Below are positions 54,837 to 64,000 of a stretch of 64,000 nucleotides of DNA, piece after piece. A program made the position numbers and the translations under genes. This DNA comes from Alternaria dauci. Taxonomy: Eukaryota > Ascomycota > Dothideomycetes > Pleosporales > Pleosporaceae. The DNA lies in the NCBI RefSeq assembly GCF_042100115.1, contig NC_091276.1, positions 2,728,001 to 2,792,000 on the forward strand. The letters are read 5' to 3'. The stretch's first letter is position 1; the number at the start of each line of letters is the position of its first letter. The notes below the pieces were generated by a model that saw only the letters and a list, made by a program, of their open reading frames with translations, was not told where the DNA came from and ran no database searches.

Positions 54837-57475
54837 CTACATCGGCAAATTCCAAATAAAATCCAACGTCCCATCATCAAACCCCTGAAACCCCCCACTC
54901 CCCCCGACCCCCCCATCCCCCAACCCAAACGGCGCCATTGCCGGATCAAACGGCAACGCCAACCAATCATCATCCGGCATATCCGGCATCAGACCCGTCA
55001 CATTCTCCGCTAGGCTCGACAAACTGCTTTGACCCGCGTTATGGTTGTTCAAAAAGGCCATGCCCTCTGTTGCAGCGGACGGGGTGTGAGAAGAGAGGGC
55101 GTTGGCGGCGGCGGCGGCGGCGGCGGCGGAGGAGGAGGAGGAAGAGGTGTTGTGGGTTGTGGATGTAGCGCGGGAAGGGAGGCGAGGGGGACGGGAGGAA
55201 ACGACGAAGGATTCGCGGAGGCGGGCGACGTGGAGGTCGAGGAGGGTTGCGTAGCGGGAGGCGAGGTGCATGTCGTCGAGGGTGCCTGGGACGTGTGATC
55301 AGTATCGGGAATATTTACGGTGTGGAAGGGGGGAGGAGACTTACTTGCGCGAAGAGCTCGAATAGCGGCATCTAGGATGTCTAGAGAACTTTGTAGCTTT
55401 GCGTTTCTTGACCCCAAACTTAGGCCCTTGATTAGGTAGATTGAACTCGTAGTTATCCGGAGGAAGATGCGTACAGGCGAGTAACGCAGCGCTCCTGTTT
55501 CAGAGAGCTGGCAGACCTTTTGCAGTATCTGGCAGCTTCCATCTACAACCTCTTGGATGAAATCGTAGTCTCGCGGTTCGAGATTGAACGGGAGATTGTC
55601 TTCCTGCGGCACATCGGGATCTGTTTCCGCGAGCGTGCGTTCGACGACCGCTTGCATGCCCAGCGAGTTGGTGTAGATGCGAACGTATTGGTATTCGATG
55701 TGGAGCATATCGTGCAAACCGACTTTGAGCTTGCAGGGGTCGAGGTACTTTTTCCTCCACGAGACGAGCAGCGGCTGGAAGTGCTCGAGCAGGCCTATGT
55801 AGCGACCGGTTCGTAGTAAGCTTCGTGTTGTGGCTGTGTTTGGGTAGATGGTGTCGGAGATTGAGCGGGCGAGTTTGGTGAGCTCGACCCATGCGCTCAT
55901 GAAGGACTGCCACTGCTCTACAGCGCCCGTCGCAGAGTCAACAGGTATCTTCTCCATCAGGGCGTGGTTGAGGCTTTGAGGTATCATCGACGTGCAGCCC
56001 AGTCGCCATGAGAGTTGTTCGAGTAGAACGTACAGCAGCTTCCGCGCCCGGATTCTTCGTAGGATGAGGTACTCGGTGGTGAACTTGGGATACGACACCT
56101 GGTCCTTGTCTATCCTGGCGTTATCCTCGAAGAGTCCCAGCTCTTGTGCTAATGATAATGCGCAGCCCATCAACATCCACGACATGCGGTCGGAGCGTTT
56201 CGCCGGCTCAATGACATCCTCAAGCCATCGGTTCGACGTCACGTCTCCTTCCAAGAGCTTCGCGCCTTCTTCCGTGGTGTTGTTTGCGCCGATCATGAGT
56301 TCGCAGTCCCAGCCGTCAGCGGCCGTAGGGAAATGCAGCGCACGAGGATGCCACTCCGATAGCAGGAGTAAGGCTTCTATCGATCCAATAGTCCGACTCT
56401 GCGCTTTGGACGGCTTGACCTGTCCGAGCATGATCTTCATGATGAAACGCTGGCACTGCTCCCAGAGCCTATCGTGCACAAAGTACCCTCTCGACGCGCC
56501 GCCCACGCCAGGGAGGATGTTGTACCTCGACGAGATCATAAGTATGGTAGTACACAAGAAAGGGTCCAGCGCAATCAGTGTATAATGGTTCTCATGATGC
56601 GCATAAAACTCCCCCAGTATCGGCGACAGCGGCGAGCAATTCTTGAAGAACAAATCAACATACGTCACCGCCTCGTGTGCAGAAAACCAGCCCATCTGCA
56701 CAAACCGACACGACGTCCACGTCTTCAGCGTCTCCGGCGACGGCGTCGACATCTGCACCGGCTGGGCTCTGAACGTGTGGAATGGCGACGACGGAACGCC
56801 ATTATCGTAGCCCGATGGACCAGACCTGGGCGTTTCGTATGCCTGCGACCCGGACTGTTCCTGGTTATCGATCGCATCGCGATGGTGCGCGGCTTCAAAC
56901 AGCAAATTCAGTGCATCGCTCCCGCTCGACACGACGGTCCGCATCACCGAATGCGCAAGATCGGGCTGCCCGTGCGACGACGAGATCCTGCGCAAGTGGG
57001 CATGCGGAGAATGGAAGTCGGAACGGTTCGTGCCGTTGACATGTGGACTAGCACCCGGTGTGAATCCATGCGTCGATATAGACGATCTATGACCTGGCGA
57101 CGGCAGCGGCGCAGGATGTGACTGAGGGCGGTCGCGTGCGGATGTAGTAGTACCACCACCACCACCACCGCCGCCATTGATACCCTCGTCCTCGTCCTCA
57201 CCCTCCCTCGCCACATCGCCCGGCTTCCGCCTCTTGACCCAGCTCCTCTCCGACCTAAACACACACTCGCGCATCTCGCGCTTGCATCTCTGACACGGCG
57301 GCTTCAGCTCGCCCCCATCTGGCCCCGTGCCCAGAATACATTTCGCCTTGCGCTGCCGGCAATTGATGCAAGCTTTGTATGCGCGCTTGAAGTCTTCAGG
57401 GTGGGTCCGCTTCTTGCTTGACGCCGAGCTCGAATTGGCATCTTGTGGGCCGGAGCTCGGATTGGAATCGTCCAT
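54837..57475 (-). CDS. Zn(II)2Cys6 transcription factor
   Basis: Two exons, 57475-55345 and 55285-54837, give 859 aa. The N-terminal zinc cluster has Cys36, Cys39, Cys46, Cys61, Cys64 and Cys71 (CX2CX6CX14CX2CX6C), followed by a basic RSWVKRRK linker, poly-Gly and Ser/Pro/His-rich spacer. The fungal-specific regulatory domain occupies about 240-700 (VTYVDLFFKNCSPLSPILGEF; RRIRARKLLYVLLEQLSWRLG). A poly-Ala run lies in the second exon and the end is acidic (DMPDDDW), suited to activation. Nuclear, DNA-binding. It is about 30 kb from the PKS island and flanked by conserved genes, so a link to the island is not indicated. Confidence 0.92.
55104..55129. repeat. GCG trinucleotide run (poly-Ala)
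   Basis: Run of GCG triplets on the plus strand encoding poly-Ala on the minus strand in the second exon of the Zn2Cys6 regulator, followed by GGA triplets encoding Ser. Simple-sequence tract. Confidence 0.85.
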
Positions 57476-59703
57476 TTATTGCAACGGCGATGGAAAAATA
57501 ATTAATGGGAATTGATAGGGTGGTGCGACGGAGGGCGGATGGCGCAGGAATGTTTGGTGGGCGGGTGGACCGGGTATGACTGGGTTTTGCGTCTCGGGTA
57601 GAGGCGGCTGGGAGGCGGGCTTGTGTAGCGAGCGAGGCGGCATGCGCGTTGGTGGAGGGATTGTGCTGCACAGTGGTGATTACAGAATGCTGTCAGAGCA
57701 TGGGTTCACTTCGCGCATGTACGATTGCAATAGTCAGCATGTTCTTGACTACGAGGGTTGTTGTGTTGCGATGGCGTTGGAGGGTCACCGCACGGTAGGT
57801 GACCGGCTATTGGTGGGACCACGGCTGAGAAAACTGCGTGCGGCTAAACTGTGACGCCTTTTCCTGGTAACAAGTACTTAGGTAAGCACCGACGTCCTGA
57901 CCAACGACGACGTCTGTACATGTTCGCAGCACTGCAACAGCAATTTGAATACTGAGCTCACGATGTCGATGTCTGCTTTCGTCACCTGGAGAGAAATCAT
58001 GCATCGCTTCTCACACCTACCATCTCCTCACCCGAGTGCTTTGAATCAAACGTTGATATGATAGCACAGACGACTACGATTCTGCGAAAACGCCAACATG
58101 TCTACATTAGTTCGTATGCAAACGTGGATTCGATTCAGTTGTCATCTCTGCTTGGTGGAAATAGAGAAGCAACGTTATCCCTTGCGCTACGCATATGTTC
58201 AACCCTCTCAAGGCTTACACACTTGAACAGCACAGCCTGCTACTCTGCCGGTGTGCTCAGCGCCAAGTTCACCGTTGACTTGTGTGCCGCGCGCGTTTGT
58301 GGTCCTTGTGATTCCAAGCCTGGGATGACAGTAACATGAATCGGATATCTAGTCTCGCTCTGCAGGTTCTCCAAGCTCTCCGTGCTCTTCTCCAAACTAG
58401 AAATTTGTTACAGTTGACTATACGCGATGACGCTATCCCTTGCGAAGCTGCTCCGCGGTGCATTGGTAGGAGACGACACCTCTTAAGAAAGTCCCGCCAA
58501 TATTTTTTGTCATCAGCCGTACCGGAAGCACGACACCATCATCTTGCTCTCGCAGGAAGTAGTCTTTCGAAGAGTCGAGAGCATTCTTGCTACTAAGCCA
58601 GCCGCTTCGCTTAATGTTCTGCCTCTGTCGCTGCCTGTTCAAGGGCTGCCAGATCTCGGCGCTATAGCGGAGAGACCCACTCTGCGAACCATTCTCCAGT
58701 AGCTTGTTTTATCACAATACGAACCAGGGTGACACTCGATGCACCACGTGACTATGGGTCCTGTAATTGCGCCGATCTAGCGATCCTTGTTTATCGCCTT
58801 GGTCGTTGTGTGTGGCACGGCAGCGCCATGGGGGGTCGCTACCGGGCGTTTGTCTGATGGCCGGTGATGATGATTTGCGTGGGTAAGGAGAAGCGGGACA
58901 TTGGGGCATGCGAACCAGTTGTGGTGGTGGTTATGCGAAGAGGCGCAAAGACGTGTGCAGCCACTCATGGGCCTTGGATCTGTCAGAGCTGCACGCCATG
59001 ACGAAGCGAGGAGCACACCAAACAGCGCATCGTGGGAGAAGTCAGTAGCTCCACGGCGTCGCAGAGGCGGTATGGTGGAAGGACTCGCAGGGCAGAATAC
59101 CGTGTAGTCTAACCTCGGTCAAGGCTCGGGAGGGCGGTCGCATGCCCAATCACCTGGTTCCGAATTTTTCCTCGCTCACACTCATCGATGACCCTTTACA
59201 ACGGTCCGATACGCCAAAGCTGCCAGACCAACACTGGACAGACGCCCTCGCTTCCCTCGCCCCGCCATCTTCCCTTATAAACACCGCTGAGTCGCCTTAC
59301 CCCGCCCGTTTACCAACGGCACCGCAGCCCGCTCCCATTGCATACATAGACGCACTTCGCATACGTCACACGCACACTCGCGCGTATAATTGCCCACGCC
59401 GGCCATCACGACCACCCGGCCTAGGCCCGCCGCGTGTCCGAGTCTCCCCCTTTGACGCCGCACTGAGCGCATGGAATAGAAAGAAAGACGTGGTCGTCGC
59501 ATCCTAGTTCACGGCGCAGTCCGAGCAGTGCCGTCTCGACTGTTGTTATTCGCGCGCGACAACACCAAACAACGTGTTGCGGAGCCGCCGCCAACACACA
59601 GCTACACACCTCACCACACGTCCACACCGCCGCTTGCCCTGCCGCATATATACACAAACACACCCGCCCTATCCCACCTCTACTCTACAAAACATATCCC
59701 AGC
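57476..59703. other. Two-kilobase stretch without a supported gene
   Basis: Upstream region of the Zn2Cys6 gene (minus) and of the small gene at 59704 (plus). Frames at 57576-57854, 58058-58339 and 59142-59507 have no domain and no splice-linked partners. The last 250 bases are C/A-rich, as expected of a 5' leader. No RNA gene recognised. Confidence 0.5.
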
Positions 59704-60234
59704 ATGACCACCAACCGCCCCTTCTTCGGCAGCTTCCTCGCCGCCTTCCGCGCGCAGCAACCCAGCCTCCAAAAAACAACAGCCTCGCAAGCCGCATCCG
59801 TAGCCACCTATTCTCCAACCACCACTACGAGCTCTCCACAACAACAACAACAACAACAACAACCCCAGACACTCGACACAACATCACCCTCCTCCCGCAC
59901 CATCACCACAAAAACCCGCTCCCCCTCGCCCGGCGCAACCACCGTGTCCGTCCAACAAGCAACAACAGGCCACTTCCAGCCCACACGCCAACACACGGCG
60001 CCGTACAACCGCTCCACGTCGCCCAAGGCCCAGGCGTTTCCCATACCGGGTGCGACGCGCCGGGGGCGGCGGGGGTCAGATAGTTCGTCGGAGGGGTTCC
60101 ACGAGGCGATGGGGGCGGAGAAATGGTATATTGGGGGAAGGACGGCGACGGGCGAGGACAAGTTTTATAAGCTGGGCATGGTGAAGAGGCATCGGAGTGC
60201 GGATCGACTGAGTTTGGATAAGCTGAGTATATGA
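59704..60234 (+). CDS. Small hypothetical protein, probably conserved in fungi
   Basis: Single exon of 176 aa with a clean start (CCCAGCATG after a C/A-rich leader). The N-terminal MTTNRPFFGSFLAAFRAQQ segment is followed by a low-complexity Ser/Thr/Gln region with poly-Gln. The C-terminal part is compact and charged: RRGRRGSDSSSEGFHEAMG, EKWYIGGRTATGEDKFYKL, then MVKRHRSADRLSLDKLSI. This ordered end, with a WYIGGRTA core and terminal basic/Ser motif, looks conserved rather than random. No enzymatic motif. Role unknown. Confidence 0.65.
   Translation: MTTNRPFFGSFLAAFRAQQPSLQKTTASQAASVATYSPTTTTSSPQQQQQQQQPQTLDTTSPSSRTITTKTRSPSPGATTVSVQQATTGHFQPTRQHTAPYNRSTSPKAQAFPIPGATRRGRRGSDSSSEGFHEAMGAEKWYIGGRTATGEDKFYKLGMVKRHRSADRLSLDKLSI
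59838..59862 (+). repeat. CAA trinucleotide run (poly-Gln)
   Basis: About eight CAA units encode the poly-Gln tract of the small protein at 59704-60234. Confidence 0.85.
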
Positions 60235-61068
60235 GTTGGGGGGTTTTGGTTTGGTGAAAAGCGTTATTGCATCACTGGCGTTTGGGGGACATGGGACGAC
60301 ATCTCGTGGCAAAGATGCCAGCTTGGGCTCTGGGTATTTAGATTTATTTCCGTCGTATATATATTTTGGCCGCGCTATAGGCGTACATATACATATACAC
60401 ATCTGCGCAGCTCTTCGCTGAGCTATCGACAAAGATACACTGTGTTCGCGCATGTGGCAGCACGCATGTGACGGTGATTGGCATGAGTCATGTGTCCACG
60501 GAAAAAGTCTCTTGTATCCGGCCCGACTGACTGCGCACTGCACCTCACATCACCCCGACGAACCCAACGTCACCCAACAAACACTCCCAATTTAGACATT
60601 TCGTCACCGAGCGACACACTACACATATCCATCGGCGGCAAAGTATCCGACCCGGACATTTTTCCTCCGCCGCCACCCCATGTCGCGCTCCACTCGTCGC
60701 GCTACTTGCAGTACTCCACTCGCCGGATACGCCAACGCGTCGAAGCGATGCGCGCGAAAATCTTCACGGAAAAACATCTTGTTGGGCAAACGAGGGGATG
60801 GCATGCAAGGAAGGCGAGGACCCACCCGCGGATATAAGCCGTGGGACGACGCTAGGATGGAAAGATTGCAGAACGATAGCCCAACGCGTATCGTAGGACT
60901 TGCATATCTAACGGCTTGAGTCACTTGTTCTTCTTTTCTTTAAATATTCTTTACGACTGGAGTAGAGTACTGCGAGGTCTTGTATCACGGCAGCACACGT
61001 CCTTGTAAATCTCCTCGTAGAAAGAGTAACTCGACACACGACTCGCTCGCCTTCTATGAGTACACAAA
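60235..61068. other. Intergenic, upstream of the MFS gene
   Basis: About 830 bp with no supported gene. A TATATATA-like tract lies near 60356-60364, in the 3' region of the small gene. The last 100 bases are the likely leader of the MFS transporter. Confidence 0.5.
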
Positions 61069-62652
61069 ATGGCACACTCTTCCACATCCGCCTCAGCACC
61101 CGCTGGCCCACAGCAACCCGCCCCCGGACCTGAAAACCATGCCGTCGACGTTGAAAAAAACACAGAATACGCTTCCATCATCCCCAACCAACGCCCTCTC
61201 GCCGATGACAACAACAACAACAATCTCCACCTCCAACGCACAGTCTCGTCCATCAGCCACCACGACCTCCCAAACGTAACCTACATCCCCACCGGCGACA
61301 ACGACACCATCTACACCAAATTCACCCCCCGCCGGAAAATGGTCATCGTCGCCGTCGTCTCCTTCTGCAGCTTCCTCGCGCCCATCTCCTCCACCACCGT
61401 GCTCTCTGCCGTGCCCGAGGTCGCAGACACCTTTTCCACAGACGGCTCCATCATCAACGTGTCCAACGCGCTGTACATGCTCTTCATGGGCCTGTCGCCG
61501 TGTTTCTATGGGCCCTACGGAAACATCTACGGCCGGAAATGGGTCAGCGTGTTTAGCGCAGCTCTCTTCACCGCATTCAGCATCGGCACCGCGCTGTCAC
61601 CAAATCTGACATCTTTCTTCGTGTTCAGGATCCTGACTGCGTTCCAAGGCACCGCTTTCCTGGTTATTGGCTCAGCGGTCATTGGCGATATATATAAACC
61701 GACTGAGCGCGCAACAGCACTTGGCTGGTTCTTGTCTGGTACTCTGATTGGACCTGCGCTCGGTCCGTTTATTGGCGGTATTATTGTCACATTCAGATCC
61801 TGGCGCGATATCTTTTGGTTGCAGACTGCGCTCGCAGGGGCGGCGACGGTATTCTGTGCTGTCCTGCAGCCTGAAACGATTCACAAGAAACGCGCCACTG
61901 AGCTCACGGGTCTTCCATTCCGCGCACGTAGTCGCAAAATGTGGGAGTGGCTGAACCCGTTCCGTATCATCTTTCTATACCGGTACCCGAATATCTTGCT
62001 TACGGCGCTCGCGTCGGCGAGTCTTGTCTGGAACATGTACTCCCTGCTCACGCCTATTCGGTACGTTCTCAATCCGCGATTCGATCTCCAGAGCCCGCTG
62101 CAATCCGGTCTGTTTTATATCGCACCTGGCTGCGGATATCTGCTTGGTACCTTTTTTGGCGGCAGGTACGCGGATCATGTTGTCAAGACGTACATCGCGA
62201 AACGTGGACGCAGGGTGTCGGAAGACAGGTTGAGGTCTTGTGTGCTCTTTCTTGGGGTCGTGATGCCAGCGTGTATGATTGTTTACGGGTGGAGCGTGGA
62301 GAAACGCGTTGGTGGCGTTGCGCTACCCGTTATTATGATGTTTTTGCAAGGAGTGGCGCAGCTTTTTTGTTTTCCGAGCCTGAATACGTATTGTTTGGAT
62401 GTCATGCAGGGGCGGAGTGCGGAGGTCGTCGCGGGCAATTATTTTATGAGGTATATGTTTGCGGCTGGGGGGTCGGCTGTGTGTTTACCGGCTGTGAGAG
62501 CGATTGGCGTGGGCTGGTTCTCGACTATCAGTGCGGGGTTTCTTGTGGCTGGGGCGGGCATGACGTATGCGACGGCGGTTTGGGGGAGGGGGTGGAGGGA
62601 GGGGATTGAGGAGAGGAAGGCGGCGAGGAAGGAGGGGGGTGGGGAGGTGTAA
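61069..62652 (+). CDS. MFS transporter, DHA1 drug:H+ type
   Basis: Single exon, 527 aa. A polar N-terminus of about 90 residues precedes twelve hydrophobic segments. Motifs: GPYGNIYGRKWV between helices 2 and 3 (motif A), FRILTAFQGTAFLVIGSAVIGD around helix 4, and ALGWFLSGTLIGPALGPFIGG in helix 5 (motif C, typical of 12-helix antiporters). A cytosolic loop links helices 6 and 7. It resembles the Dtr1/Qdr-like branch of fungal multidrug exporters, at the plasma membrane. Substrate unknown. Base composition is like the GC-rich flank, so it is not obviously part of the AT-rich island. Confidence 0.9.
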   Translation: MAHSSTSASAPAGPQQPAPGPENHAVDVEKNTEYASIIPNQRPLADDNNNNNLHLQRTVSSISHHDLPNVTYIPTGDNDTIYTKFTPRRKMVIVAVVSFCSFLAPISSTTVLSAVPEVADTFSTDGSIINVSNALYMLFMGLSPCFYGPYGNIYGRKWVSVFSAALFTAFSIGTALSPNLTSFFVFRILTAFQGTAFLVIGSAVIGDIYKPTERATALGWFLSGTLIGPALGPFIGGIIVTFRSWRDIFWLQTALAGAATVFCAVLQPETIHKKRATELTGLPFRARSRKMWEWLNPFRIIFLYRYPNILLTALASASLVWNMYSLLTPIRYVLNPRFDLQSPLQSGLFYIAPGCGYLLGTFFGGRYADHVVKTYIAKRGRRVSEDRLRSCVLFLGVVMPACMIVYGWSVEKRVGGVALPVIMMFLQGVAQLFCFPSLNTYCLDVMQGRSAEVVAGNYFMRYMFAAGGSAVCLPAVRAIGVGWFSTISAGFLVAGAGMTYATAVWGRGWREGIEERKAARKEGGGEV

Positions 62653-63335
62653 GGGTCGGGGCTTTGGGTTCAGAGGGACATGATTTACTTGAGTCCTACT
62701 GTCTAGACTAGTAATGCTGCGTCTCTTTTCCAGACGATGACTAGGATTTGTCGTGGACTATGCTGACCTCTTGGTTGTGGACTGGACTCGCGAGTGAGCG
62801 GTTAAGCATAGGCGAGAAGCGTTACTAAGACGGCACTACTTCGCATAGAGTAAAAAGGGGTTATTAGCCGTATGCTTTGAGAACTAGGCTAGACTTGGGT
62901 TCACAGCGGGCATTGACACACACAAAGGAACAGCGAGATGACACACTGCTATGATCATCTTCTTGAGAAACTCCACGGCGGCCTGCTGCGGCGTAGGGAA
63001 TATGGGATAGATCACAATCCAGTAGGTTCCAAGAGATTAAGCACGACTGTTTTGATTTTAAAAACTACAGAAGACTCTAAAAATAGACAGTGGAGGATAT
63101 TTATCCTCACCAGCGAATAGAATACTTGACAACAAATAGCATGTGCCCCCTCTAACCGCTCTAAAGCATGCAGATTGGGCTCATTCCCTGCATGTCACAT
63201 CTTAGTCCCGAGCGTCTCCCAGCAACCACAAACATCATCTGACAGGGCCAATGTTCTCAACGCGCACCCTCATCCCAATCCCGCCGGCATCGACGAATGG
63301 CCCCAGCCTTGGGAGTAGAGCCTTCTCCAGGCAGA
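62653..63335. other. Intergenic, AT-richer, no gene seen
   Basis: About 680 bp between the MFS gene and the decayed gene at the right edge. The stretch 62800-63150 is AT-richer than its surroundings. No coding frame is supported. Confidence 0.5.
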
Positions 63336-64000
63336 TTAGCAAACCGGGTGGTCCCTGACGCATTGCCTCAAAAACTCATTAGCGGCATCGAAAGCACTCG
63401 TGCGAGGATTGCAACCACCAGCCTGGCGCTTCGACTTCGTTCCCGGGTTGCAAGCCGCAAAATTGATCCAAGGAGCGCGACGCCATGCAGCATGACCCGG
63501 GGGAAAGCCCGCGAGGCGAGGCATACCGTTGGAAAGTCTGGCCGAGTTGAACATGTTGGAAGCAAACTTAATCCGGGTTAGGCACAAAGCCACCAATGGC
63601 AATACCGCCCTCGAAGCGCGTCCACCCAATGACTTGGTCCAGCGTGAAGCCGCCCATGACTGCGTACTCCGCTTCGCCGGGATACGGACTGAATTCGCCC
63701 AGCGTGCCAGAGACTTGAATGAAGCCCGGGGACGCCGCCATCTCGTAGAGGTACCCGTTACCGCCGGGACGCGCTCTGATGAACTGGATGGCGACGGTGC
63801 GTTCGGCGGATGTGGAGACGTAGCCGTCGTTGTCTTGACTCTGCCCGTTGATGCCGAGCGCGTGGTTGTACATGCTGATGTCGAGGGGGAGTGCGGCGAG
63901 GGCGCTTACGCCTCGAGCGCGGAAACCAGCGGCGGCTCAAATGTCTGATGGAGACCGAGAGTCGCCGCGGTAGACTCTGAATTGGGCGTTGCAGAGAGTG
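63336..64000 (-). pseudogene. Broken, truncated enterotoxin-A-like ADP-ribosyltransferase
   Basis: Minus-strand remnant whose start lies beyond the right edge. The conceptual product resembles the heat-labile enterotoxin A-subunit family (Enterotoxin_a), widespread in fungi: a block with an Arg followed by DSRSP near the edge, an STS motif with the expected spacing, and a terminal AGFPPGH block ending near 63336. Two breaks are visible: an in-frame TGA at 63937-63939, one C-to-T change from CGA, and a frame change near 63570, where the first frame ends and the family-like C-terminus continues in another phase. No GT-AG intron of normal size spans that point. As it stands it should not encode a full enzyme. 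Confidence 0.65.

Noticed and set aside
59142..59507. 121-codon frame upstream of the small gene at 59704
   Set aside because: Pro/Ala/Arg-rich product of a C-rich leader region, no motif, ends 200 bp before a much better gene start.
61941..62609. 222-codon frame overlapping the second MFS gene
   Set aside because: Same-strand shadow in another phase; the MFS frame has clear helices and motifs.

Overview
The window is nuclear DNA of a filamentous ascomycete, most likely a dothideomycete. Support: short introns (about 45-130 bp) with GTAAGT-like donors and CTAAC/CTGAC-like branch sites, fungal-only families (HET, But2, DUF829/PaxU, 2EXR), an iterative highly reducing polyketide synthase, and mostly monocistronic genes on both strands. 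Exon boundaries were read by eye from splice signals and frame continuity; no transcript or database evidence was used.

Left flank (1-7.4 kb): no recognisable gene until a SWIRM-domain protein (3533-4726, +), then a CDC50/LEM3 flippase subunit (5453-7007, +).

Biosynthetic island (7.4-27.5 kb): P450-A (-), stand-alone thioesterase (+), DUF829/PaxU-like hydrolase (-), P450-B (-), Baeyer-Villiger monooxygenase (+), MFS exporter (-) and an 11-exon HR-PKS (KS-AT-DH-MT-ER-KR-ACP, about 2472 aa, no release domain). Together they could make a C-methylated, largely reduced chain, release it in trans, hydroxylate it twice, insert oxygen next to a ketone, and export it. No pathway regulator lies inside. 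P450-B has one junction that cannot be joined in frame by a GT-AG intron.

Allorecognition block (28.2-34.8 kb): a HET-NACHT-ankyrin NLR-like gene with ten in-frame stops in its 5' part, each one C-to-T change from a sense codon, followed by a long open ankyrin region, then an intact HET-domain gene. The island and this block look more AT-rich than the flanks.

Right flank (35.4-64 kb): But2-domain protein and GH17-CBM18 glucanase only 9 bp apart, proteasome alpha-5 (with an exon holding only the ATG), complex III subunit QCR10, a 2EXR protein, a Mn-type CDF transporter divergent from a ZIP zinc transporter, 4-hydroxyphenylpyruvate dioxygenase divergent from a TTC36-like TPR protein, a broken small membrane-protein frame, a Zn2Cys6 regulator, a small conserved-looking protein, a second MFS transporter and, at the right edge, a broken and truncated enterotoxin-A-like ADP-ribosyltransferase gene.

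The strongest points for follow-up are the island, the decayed NLR beside an intact HET gene, the HPPD/TTC36 pair, the GH17/But2 spacing and the P450-B junction.
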